The notes under the pieces are model-generated. The model worked only from the letters and a program-made list of their open reading frames with translations. It did no database searches and had not been told where the DNA came from. Below, piece after piece: positions 11,993 through 21,654 of a stretch of 64,000 bases of DNA (within the stretch, counting starts at the first letter, position 1; each line of letters begins with the position of its first letter). The position numbers and the translations under genes are program-made. Where the stretch lies: contig NC_134138.1 in the NCBI RefSeq assembly GCF_033958435.1, positions 26,194,598 through 26,258,597 on the forward strand, written 5' to 3'. This DNA comes from Carettochelys insculpta. Lineage: Eukaryota > Chordata > Testudines > Carettochelyidae.

Positions 11993-13910
11993 TTTTTTCA
12001 AGGGCAGGGGAAGAGGGAGTGGAAAGATCACAGCAACTCAGGGCTTGCTCTGCTCCCTCTTCTCCACTACTGGTAAGGGTACTAGCTCCACACTATCATC
12101 CCCCTGCCCCTGGAAGCTTGCCTGTTCCCATTGGGCAGTTCCCTTTCCAGCTTCTCTGTTGCTTTGAGGGGAAAGCCCCAGAATCGTAGCTTGTGTCCTG
12201 GGAATGCACTGCAGCAGGACTGGAAGGATCTATCCCACAATGCCTTGCAGCTCAGAGGTCTGCAGGTCATATCTACCAATCCCATTCTCTCGCCCCTCCC
12301 CAAATTCTATGACAACCCCATCCTCCAAATTCACCAATGCCTGACAGTCCCCCCACCCCCATCACCGAACGCCATACAGCCCAGTTTAGCACCTCCCCAC
12401 TCTAATTCTCCCTCCCCAGCATCTCCTGTAAGCTTCTCTGCAGGGTTTGCCTGGTTGGCAGATATGGCTCAAAGCAATAATAGCAACAGTAGTAGGGATG
12501 GTAGCAAGTACCTGTCTAGTAGCCTCTGCCTGCAGCCATGGTGATGTCACTTAGTTGGGGGAAGAGTGGGTGGGAGTAAGGTGCCAGGCAGTGAAACAGG
12601 CTTTCCTTGCTTGCTGAAGGTGGTAACTCCTCAGAAGTCCATGAGAAGGTCTGGTGGAAGGTAAGATGCACAAGATGTGCGAAGTGCTCTTTAAAACAGT
12701 ATTATGGAGCATATATACACTGCAGAGCATGAAAAGAAGCCACAGCAACCTAAGCGGATCAGATTCAGAGGCATGAAGGGCCAGAGAAACATTGCTAGAG
12801 AAATTAAACGCTCATAAAATATTCTGGGCTGCTGAGTGAACTGGCATCATGAGATCTATAGCAGCAGAGGGACATGGTCAAATGAAGCTTACAACCAGCC
12901 AGAATATGTGCAAGGTATGACAGGTGCACAGAGCGAGGCATACAACTGGGACAGACTGAAGCTTGCGGAAAACAGAGAAGAAGCATTCAGAGGATGGAGT
13001 TCATTATATTTCCTGAGTAGAGGGCAAGTGGAAAAAAAGAATGGCCCTGAGTCGGGTAGAGTGCTTTGAGAGGGCTAATTTGCAGCCGGGTCTAGGCCTA
13101 CGCATTGAACAGTTAGGGAAAAACAAAATACTGAACAGCTGCTCATTCAATGAGTGCTCTGCACTGAGTGAAGATCTATGGAAAAAATAGCACGTGATCA
13201 TGTAACTAAAGACTATATCATAATGTTTATGCACAAGGGGGAAGACTTAAAATTGGATGGGCAACCTGAATTCTGGCATCTCCTCGCTTCTTAGTGCTTT
13301 ACTTGGCAGCCTTAATAATGTTCTTTTAACATAGTTAAAGCAGGAGCACTATGGTGTCCATATTCTTTCCATCCTTAAGGCCTAAGTTGGTGTCAATCAG
13401 TGTACCTCCAATGAAGTCAATGAAGCTACTTCAGTTCACACAAGGTGAGGATCCAGTCCACAAAGCTCTCTATAACCCAAGAAACACCTCCCTGATGGTA
13501 ATCTAAAGTAATAAACAGTGGAGCAAGTGTAAGACTTATGCACCACAGAGACAAACTTGGACCTCAGCTGACTGACGGACCACGATAACAAAGGACTCAT
13601 TCCATTAGTCTGTAATGAGATGGCCCTAGTCCAATAACCCAAATCTAAGTGCTCCCTGAAGATTATTAGAGCACTTCTGGTATTCCTAGTGCATGCTGGT
13701 ATTTATCATCTGACAGAACTATATTCAGGGATTCATTATGAACTAAATATTGTTCGCTTTTTTTTAAAAGAGCTTGTTTGAAGAACCTCCTTTGTAATCT
13801 TTCTTAGTTCCATGTGGTCAGTAAAGCAGTTTTGTATATTGAACGGTGATACACAAGAAATCCATGTCAACCTAGAAAGGAAACCAAAGCGGTTTTCCCT
13901 GTTAATACCT
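11993..13910. other. no recognised feature
   Basis: No gene or repeat could be assigned. The 137-codon plus-strand frame at 12131-12544 has no recognisable domain and biased composition. Confidence 0.35.
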
Positions 13911-14240
13911 TAAAAACATAGGCATGGTCAGACTGGGTCCAACCAGAACTCTATCTAGCTCAGTATCCTATCTTCTGACAATGGCAATGCCAGGTGCTTC
14001 TGAGGGAAAGAAGAGAATAGGTAATCAAGTGATCCATACCCTCTTGCCCAATCCCAGCTTCTGGCAAATGGTGGCTAGGAACACAATCCCAGCCTGTCCT
14101 GGCTCATAGCCACTGATGGGCCTATCCTCCATGATCTCATCCAGTTCTTCTTTGAACCCTGTTATAGTTTTGGCCTTCAGAACGTCTTCTAGCAAAAAGT
14201 TCCATAGGTTGACTGTACATTGTATGAAATTTCCGGTTGT
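13911..14240 (-). mobile_element. CR1 LINE 3' fragment
   Basis: Same 3'-end signature as 7246-7440 in the same orientation: CATGGTCAGACTGG, CTCAGTATCCTATCTTCTGAC and GCCAGGTGCTTCTGAGGGAA, followed by CATCCAGTTCTTCTTTGAACCC, in broken form, and the TTCCATAGGTTGACT phrase. Confidence 0.7.
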
Positions 14241-14417
14241 TTTTAGAGTTTGACAAGGTGCATTAATCTGCTGCATTGTGCTTATGTTCTGATTAACTGC
14301 ACAGGAAAGCCATTAACCGACTACTGACAACCAACCACGCAACAACAAATTAAAGGACCCGATGCTGCTATTAGCATTCACTATCTGTATTGTTGTAGTA
14401 TTATTCCAGTATTATAC

Positions 14418-14443
14418 AACAAAACAAAACAAAACAAAAACAA
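14418..14443 (+). repeat. (CAAAA)n microsatellite
   Basis: Several consecutive AAAAC/CAAAA units follow ACAACAAAACAAAAC. It is a simple repeat, perhaps derived from a retroelement tail. Confidence 0.8.
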
Positions 14444-14455
14444 CTGCATCAAAAA

Positions 14456-15071
14456 ATTAAAAATTCTGCACACAGCATATTAAAATTCTGCAAATGTTAT
14501 TGGTCAGAGTAACACTACATAATCAGGCCAGTGACAACTCAGTTTCTATTCCCTGCCCTCCCCCTCCACCCTCCACCAGAGCCCAGCTGGGAGGCCAGAT
14601 CTCCACAACCCCTTCACCCCAGAGCCTACCTATGAAGTCTCCCTTAACCAATACACCTAAACCCCCTCTTCCTCAGAGCCCAACCATGGTGCCACCTCTA
14701 GCCCAGATACCTGCACTGTCTCCCCTCTGAGCCCAGTTGTGTCCCACCTTGCCCAAACTTTTGTCCGTCCCCCAGATTCCAGGGATCTAGAGGGAGAAAC
14801 ATACTGATGCTTGGCTCCAGACTTGCAGTTTCCTGCCTGGAGCCCTCTCCTTCCTCAGGACATTCTGGGAAGAAACCCTGTAGTTCCCTCCCCCACCCCC
14901 ACAGCAGTGTTTTCTGTATACAAGCTGGGATCTGCAGCAACCCATGGCTCTACTGGCAGCTAGCAGCTTTGGAGACCACTTCTGCAGGGGACAGGAACTT
15001 CTGAGCACACAGCACTAATTTCTGCCATATTCTGCATTGCGCTATGGTGCAGAAATCCCTCAGGATTAGAG
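14456..15071. mobile_element. DNA element with TTCTGCAC-type ends
   Basis: The left side has AAAATTCTGCACACAGCA and AAATTCTGCAAATG. The right side has inverted counterparts (CATATTCTGCATTGCGC, GTGCAGAAATCCCTCAGGA). The CCTGAGGGATTTCTGC end is familiar from turtle and crocodilian interspersed repeats. The interior is GC-rich. The left terminus is diverged, so its boundary is approximate. Confidence 0.5.
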
Positions 15072-15872
15072 TATGTAGGAGCTTCAGGCATGAACCCCAA
15101 TGTGCTAGGTGCTGTACAAACAAAAAGATGGTCCTTAAATTCCCTAAAATGGGTGGAAGATTCCTACTGAAATCAATGAGAATGTGGATAGCTGAAAGAA
15201 AGGAGGAATGAGCCAAAATCTTGTCTGCAAACACAACAGGAAAAATCAACTGTCAGTTTCAAGCTCCCATGTAATTACAGTCAAGCAATGCAAAATGGCA
15301 GTTAAACGTATCAGTATTAGTGGCCTCTGAAACAAACAAAGCCATAAGCAGTGGTAACTAATTTTGATTACAATATGTGACCTGTAGAAGTGAGTGCTCT
15401 GAAATTCATCTGTAATACACCACTGCTGCAATATCCCTGGTCTCAAAAATCCCCTTTGGAGCCAATGTAAATTTTGCCATTGACTGCAAGGAAAGCAGGC
15501 TCTAAGAAAAGATGCACTATAAAGACCTGACTGTGCAATCTTTACTTCCACAGTACTGAATCGACATATACAAATAGACCCATTTAGCTCAGAGGGACAG
15601 CTCATATAAGCAAGTGCTCACCAACCAGAGAGTAAGCAGTGCACAAACCAGCCTCATGCAAACAGAGGGAAAATAGAAGCTACTGCCCAAATCATCCATC
15701 CCTTCCGACGATGCACTAAGCAACCTTGTCATAAGAAAGCTAGCCTGAAGTGGCACCCTTCTGAACCTCAGCCACTCGAATGCCAGCTGGATGGCCAGCA
15801 GAAGCTATGCCTTAATGATGACTACTCACGACCAAGAAGCAAATGCTGAACAGAGATTAAAAACACAAAGGA
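15072..15872. other. sequence between ZHX2 poly(A) site and an upstream repeat; nothing recognised
   Basis: Directly downstream of the predicted ZHX2 cleavage site. No gene or repeat recognised. The 119-codon minus-strand frame has no domain I recognise. Confidence 0.4.
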
Positions 15873-15879
15873 AAAGAGG

Positions 15880-17055
15880 TTACAAAAATGTTCAGTCTTT
15901 GTTTTATTGAGTTACAACAAATGAGCAACAAGTTAGAAAAGTTGACTTTATTCCAATTTCCTAAAATTGTTTTTGTGCAGTGTACTGAAATATGGGTGAG
16001 TCACCAAAAGATAATTAGTCACACTGCCACATTTTCACCAGTTCTGTCTCATGCGTGCTTGCTCGCTCTCAAAAAAAGGTCAGGGTTGTTTGTAAAAAGT
16101 GCACTCGGGGCTCTAGAACTGATGTAACAATTCAGTGGTAAGGGGTAAAGAGAAATGCAGAGAAATGCATGTTGTGCACAACATCTAAAACCAAAGGGCA
16201 GACAAAAATATAGTTATCATCTTTGTACCAACTAAAGAAATAAGAACAAATTCATTTACAAAGAATCTTCATTTCCCCGCTGTCACCCCTTCGTGGGGTT
16301 GTAATGCACATAAAAAAGAAAAAAAAAAGGTGCTCAAATAAGACAGAGGCATGCTATTAAGGTCTTCAGAGGTCTGTTGCTCTAATTGGTATTTGAGAGT
16401 TGGGTGAAGGTGCAATTACAACAGTTGGAAAGGCAATTTGCTCAAACATATCACAAAAATGTGGAGTTAAACAATTTAGCCAACAGCAGGCAGGGTGTTT
16501 TTCTTTTTAAAGAAAGCTGAACAAGCAACACCACCACAAGCCCCTGGATGCATTCGACAGGCTGAAATGTAAACCATCATTGGAGGCAGAAATCCAGGAT
16601 CAGCTACTGATGCACCACATTGAAAAGATTCCAAATTTGTATTTTAAAACTGAAGCAGATATAGTGGTTACTAATTCTCAAAACAAAAAAGCCCCCAAAC
16701 TTTGCAATGGTATGATCTGAAAAAGTAACTTGCACCAATTCAAAAGGTAACAAAATTCTCACATTGTACAAATCAGTTCTAGGAGAGGAATAAGGTGAGA
16801 GGAAGGGAAGTGAGGGAGAAACCTATGTACAAGGACCCTTTCTTTCTTCTTCAATTCGATAGTAGGACTTTGGCACTACGAACAGTTCTGTATCAATGCT
16901 CCACGATATTTCTTACTGTGCCTCTGCAAGCGTGGTTCGACTCAGAGCCGCAATGCCTTGGTTATCTTGTCCCAATTAGGAAAATAGATGGTTATCCTAT
17001 TTTCAGAGACAGATTTCCCCCTTGATTATCACAACAGCATGACTGACTGGCATCC
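15880..17055 (-). other. ZHX2: predicted terminal 3'UTR exon of ZHX2
   Basis: On the minus strand a pyrimidine/T-rich tract ending TTTTTGTAG gives an acceptor (AG at 17057/17056), and the exon would begin GGATGCCAGTCAG at 17055. It runs about 1.17 kb to two AATAAA signals and a GT/T-rich downstream element. This matches the known layout of mammalian ZHX2, whose stop codon lies in the large coding exon while most of the 3'UTR is on a separate last exon. The stretch shows none of the repeats that fill the flanks, which fits a retained UTR. The acceptor and cleavage site are predictions without transcript support. Confidence 0.65.
15903..15952 (-). terminator. ZHX2: tandem poly(A) signals for ZHX2
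   Basis: Minus-strand AATAAA hexamers lie at 15952-15947 and 15908-15903. Downstream of the second, at about 15875-15855, is a TTTGTGTTTTT stretch typical of a downstream GU/U-rich element. Cleavage is expected at roughly 15893-15873. Confidence 0.6.
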
Positions 17056-18390
17056 CTACAAAAATAAAAAATGAGAAATATTTTATTTTTTAATAAGTGA
17101 TGAGCATAGCTTAGCACTGTTGATATACCGCTTTGCATTTTCAGCGCAGCATTTTATATTAACTGTACCATGAGGCCTTCCAAATCACGTGCTTGAGTTT
17201 TTCCATTTATAGAGCATTGGTATTGATTGGTATTGATAGAGTATTGGTATTGATTTCTAAAACTAACCTAAAATGGGCCTAATTTTGCACTGAGTCTGTA
17301 TAATTTAGTAAGGCCTGATTTTTCACTGCCTTGTACCTTGAGTAGCCACTGATGCTCCTGTGAAGTAGGTGTAATATGCTACTCCTCTGCACAGGCGTCA
17401 GTGATTGTGTTAAATGCAATGTAATGAAGAATCGAACCCCTCTGTGTCACATACTTTCAGGGCTACTCACTCTTGTTGGCTTTCTTGTGGTTTAGGGGCC
17501 CCAATGCCTCCTGAACAAAGGACTCTTCCTGGAGCAGTGTTTTAACAAACCTCTCACCAAATTAAAAGACACCCCCAAGTTCTCATGGCACTGCAGATGG
17601 GGATACACTGCATGCAATGTACAGTGATGGTATTACGGGGAGATTTCTTTTCCAATATGAATATTAGTGACAATCAAGTCTGGGTTAAAGTGCAAACACC
17701 TATTACTCAAGCAGAGTCCAGTAGTGGCCAACAGGCAGAGCCTGTAGAGATTTCAAAATCCATCACACAACATTGTTCCAAAGCATGTTTGAAAACTTTG
17801 TGCTAGTCATTCATTCCAGACCTTTCATTATTATTGCTAATTAGTCTGTTATGTTCTCTTATTCATCATTCAAGGTGCTGGGCAAACAAGTCTGTGAGTG
17901 TGAAATGGTGCACTCACAGGGGCATTAAAAATCCCCAGGCCCTGTTGCTTTTGCTCAGCAAAACTGCCATTGAAATTCATGGAAATTTGAAACTTGTATC
18001 AGGTTGAGTTGTCTCATCTCTTTAGAGCTTTACAGCTTGCTACAGAGACGCACTGAGTACCAAAAGCCCCATTAAGTGGGAGCTGTAAGTGCTCAGCATC
18101 TCAGGATCAAACCTATAGGCCATTCTAGGTCATCTGGGGTTCACCCCGTGCCTGTTGAGGTCAATGGCAAAAGTAGCATAGCCGTTAGTGGGAGTAAGAT
18201 CAAGCTCTTGGGGCCCACCCCCCAGTCCTTATTCCATCATACAATGACATCAAAGGCAATGGCAGATGACTTTTACAATATAGCTCTAAATCTCTAAAGA
18301 AATGAGAACTTGAATAAAAAGGGAGAGGAACCCCAATACTGCAAATGTCCCTTTACCAAACCATCATTCAACTAATATAAATATAACTGG

Positions 18391-18580
18391 AGATGTACAT
18401 CTCCTAGAATGGGAAGGGACCTTGGGAGGTCAACTAGCCCAGTTCTCTGCCCTCTTGGAGCACCAAACATGCTCCCCGACATCTATTTGCCACAATCCCT
18501 AAATAGTCTCCTCAAGGATTGAGCTCATAATCTGGAGTTTAGCAGGCCAATGCTCAAACCACCAAGCTATCCCTCTCCCT
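18391..18580 (-). mobile_element. Cry I-type tRNA-derived SINE, near complete
   Basis: On the minus strand the tRNA-like head GGGATAGCTTGGTGGTTTGAG and GCCTGCTAAACTCCAG is followed by the B-box area (TGAGCTCAATCC), the GAGGAGACTATTTAGGGAT body and a tail GACCTCCCAAGGTCCC, TTCCCATTCTAGGAGATG. Both head and LINE-like tail are present, so this is close to full length. Confidence 0.85.
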
Positions 18581-19989
18581 GGGACCCAAGCCAGGCTAGC
18601 CTATGTGAGAGGCTGAGGTTGCTCAACTCTCATTGAAGTCAAAGTTGAGGGTACCAGCAGGTACTATACAGTGCAGGGACTGTATGTGATGTGTACATCT
18701 CGCAAACAGTGACTCAGAAACTTCTTTGTAGGCACCTCCCAGGTTGCCTTTGGTAAATCTCTGCAAAGCATGGCTCTGTGCCTGATTCACTTACAAGCAA
18801 GGAACACCTTGCCCCACCTCTGTAATAAGGTAGTGGAGGAGACTGTGGTGGAGACATGAATTGCCTAGAACAAAGCTGGCACACGGAAGCTTTTCAGCAG
18901 ATGAGGAATAAGATTCTCACAGATGATGGTAACAACTCTGAAAAAAAGCTGATGACAAATGTCTTAAAAAGGAAGAAATTCACAATTTGGTACTGGTGGT
19001 CTTTGAAAGTAAAAAGTCTACTCTGGATTAGTGAAACATTGATCTTGGGACCACCATAGAGGGAGACAACTGTGTGAAGAAAACTAGCAGTACAAAGATA
19101 TGGATTTACTGCTGGTTTTCTTCACCAGCAGCTAGACTTACACTGCTTTGAACTGAGAAGTGTCACTAGTCTAGGATTAGGTAGTTTAGGACCAAAATTT
19201 TGATTTAATTTTTTTTAAAATAAGCTGTACAAAACCTGCTGTGAAGAGGGGCCAAAGATTAAAAAAAAAAGATGAAGAAAATTAGAGCAATCTGTCAACA
19301 ATGCAGCAACAATGAATCATTATTTTCTTTTCCTCCCAATTTGAAATAATTCAGAATGTTTTGGTTTTGGCAGATGTTTTTACACTGTCTCTCTGTGTTA
19401 GTATGTTTGCTTCCAGCAGCTTGCAGCTATATTTCAGGGGCTGCCAGAACCAGAAAAGTATAAGCAACCTGCTACTTTTAGGCAAACACCCCAATAGATA
19501 GTGCCAAGCATGTCGGAATCTCACATTCTGCCACTAGAGGGCATGGGCTCATATTTTGAGTATTGAAGGGATATCATTGTATGAAGGAAAACAAAATAGA
19601 TAAGTAGGCTTCAGAGTTTTATCCAGCGCTACAACCAGTGGGCTAAGAAATAAATATATTAACAGAGGATAAAGTCTTAATTCCTTGAATACTCTAACAG
19701 GTGAAAGTCCTATTAACTTAAACCAGTATATGATGGAATCGCCTTCCTTAAAACATACTTTTATTGTGCTAGCCTTCCTATGAACATTCTTTGTCAAAAA
19801 GATAAACTGGTCGAAAAGTAATTGATGTTATAATATGTTTTATATTTAAAAAAAGTCTCTGAACATCATGGTAAGAATATCCTTGCATGCAAAAATTGTT
19901 GCACTGGTGTATCAATATTACCAGCACCATGGCAATTATTCTTACTCACTCAAATTTAAGCATTACTATTGCTGCATTAGTAGTGTGCA

Positions 19990-20110
19990 CCAAAAATACA
20001 AGAAATCTTGTGTCACCTTATAGAGGAACAGATATTTTGGAGCATAAGCTTTTATGGGCAAAGACCCGCTTCGTCAGCTGCATGAGTCGGAATACCAGAG
20101 GAGAGTCTAA
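19990..20110 (+). repeat. fragment of the fold-back TTAGTCT repeat family
   Basis: Contains AAATCTTGTGTCACCTTATAGAG, broken, then AACAGATATTTTGGAGCATAAGC, GGCAAAGACCCGCTTCGTCAG and CTGCATGAGTCGG. This is the left half of the fold-back element seen at 42554-42718, with a different sequence (CCAAAAATACAAGAAATCTT) at the copy-specific position. Confidence 0.6.
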
Positions 20111-20859
20111 ATTTATAGGCTCATGAGCACTAGGCATTCTCTCCTGTGCCTGTGGTAATTTTCTGGCTGTAAACTTCTGGAGCTTCTGAAAACGTAACAA
20201 ATGACTTTTTAAAATATGATACACCAAATGCTATCCTGAGGGCCTCTTTAGTTTAATTTTTTCTTTTGCCATGCTCGTGCTGTCTAATTTAAAAAATGTT
20301 AGTTTAAACAAAATCTATGCTTTTTTCAAAACAGTTGATTGCTACATCTTCAGATTATCACCTGGGGGTGGTGCACCAGGGAATTTTGGAAATATGCTTC
20401 ATCCAGAATGTTGGAGAGTGTGCACTAGGTCAGGATGGGTGGCTTACAGGGGTTCAGTTCAAGTGAACAGTACAGTTTGCTAGTGTACACAGGGCTAAGT
20501 TTCAAGCATGGCCTTGAATTTTCTGGGTTTGCCAAAATTTGCATGTATTTTGTGTTTACTGTAGTTCAATGGAAAATTGTTGATAGTTTGCAGAACTGGT
20601 TTTATTTAACAATACATTTCTAGTACACACGTGCTACATTATCTAATGGGCTAAGGAGAGGATAGTTTAAGGGGACTCGACAGATTCTGGTCTCTGTTTA
20701 CATTAGGCTAAGTCTGGAGTAATTTTAATGAACTCAAGAAATCTTTCTAGTTCCATGAAGTCGATGGAGTTATTCCAGATTTCACTTGGCTCAACATTTT
20801 GTTGTTTGCTGTTGCAAGTAACAAGAGATGGTTTTTACACTGCGCTCGGGAGACCTGCT

Positions 20860-21000
20860 GAAGTGGGGCGGGGGACGGCAGCAACGGAGGCAGTTGCCCC
20901 AGGGCCTGACATTTCAAAGGGGGCCCAGAGCTCTGGCTGCTGCTACTTTGACAGTGGCAGCAGCTGGAGTTCCAAGCCCCTTTGAAGTGTCATGGCAGCC
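20860..21000. repeat. GC-rich interspersed repeat related to 36660-36775
   Basis: The phrases TTCAAAGGGGGCCCAGAGCTC and CCCCTTTGAAGTGTCATGG form an inverted pair. The same CAAAGGGGCCCAGAGCT / GGGCCCCTTTGAAATG arrangement occurs at 36690-36765. Probably the core of a DNA element; its ends were not found. Confidence 0.4.
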
Positions 21001-21644
21001 TAGCTACACCACACTGAGTAGCTGAGGGGGAGGGGGACTGGATGTGCCCTTGTCCCTGCCCCTTCTGCTCTTGGTTCTGTTCCTTCTGGGGGCCAGGAAC
21101 CCCTCCCACCCTGCTCCAGGGCCCGCAGTAGCTGTCAGCCCTGCTGGGGCCAAGGCATCAGCTTGACTTCCTCTCTGAGCAGGGCAGACTGCTGCTACAC
21201 CAAGGTCCAGGCTGACCAGTTGCAAAAATAGTCATGGCCTCTATTCATTGAAGATCATCACTGTGTGAGCAACATGGACATTAGTAACTATGGTTACCTA
21301 CATTTTTTTGGTACAGCTTCATTGGCTTGCTTTATATCAGGCTCTAAAGAGGCTGTGTGAGGTCAATTAAAGGCAGAGATTTTCAGCTTAATGAATTATT
21401 CCAAGCATCCTCCCTTGTCCAGGACCTGACAAAGCCCAAAAACAACAAGCAAACAAAACGTCCCCAGTCCCTCCCATACGGAACGTATAATTTAATCCAC
21501 ACAAGACAGGACACTCGCCCTTGTGCTCAAACATTCGGTCGACACACATCAAGCATGAGGATTGCAATCCTGGGATTTACATGGAACGGGGCTAGGGACA
21601 CTTGTGTGGACTAAGGCTAGGTCAGACTAACAGGGCAGCGGCAG

Positions 21645-21654
21645 CATTACCTGT
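21645..21654 (-). other. ZHX2: splice donor just after the ZHX2 stop codon
   Basis: After the TAG the minus strand reads ACAG then GTAATG, a good donor with the exon ending at 21651. The junction lies only four bases past the stop, too close to trigger decay by exon-junction surveillance. It agrees with a separate 3'UTR exon. Confidence 0.75.

Larger units (their letters stand above)
17056..21650 (-). other. ZHX2: predicted last intron of ZHX2
   Basis: Bounded by a donor GTAATG read from 21650 on the minus strand and the acceptor AG at 17057/17056. It contains one Cry I SINE, a fold-back repeat fragment and a GC-rich repeat near 20.9 kb; the remainder is AT-rich with no recognised feature. 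A small tandem of TATTGATTGG-like units lies at about 17218-17260. Confidence 0.6.

Noticed and set aside
1..15880. possible DERL1, the expected neighbour downstream of ZHX2 in mammals
   Set aside because: None of the frames resembled derlin membrane segments or its C-terminus. The gene probably lies further left than the window.
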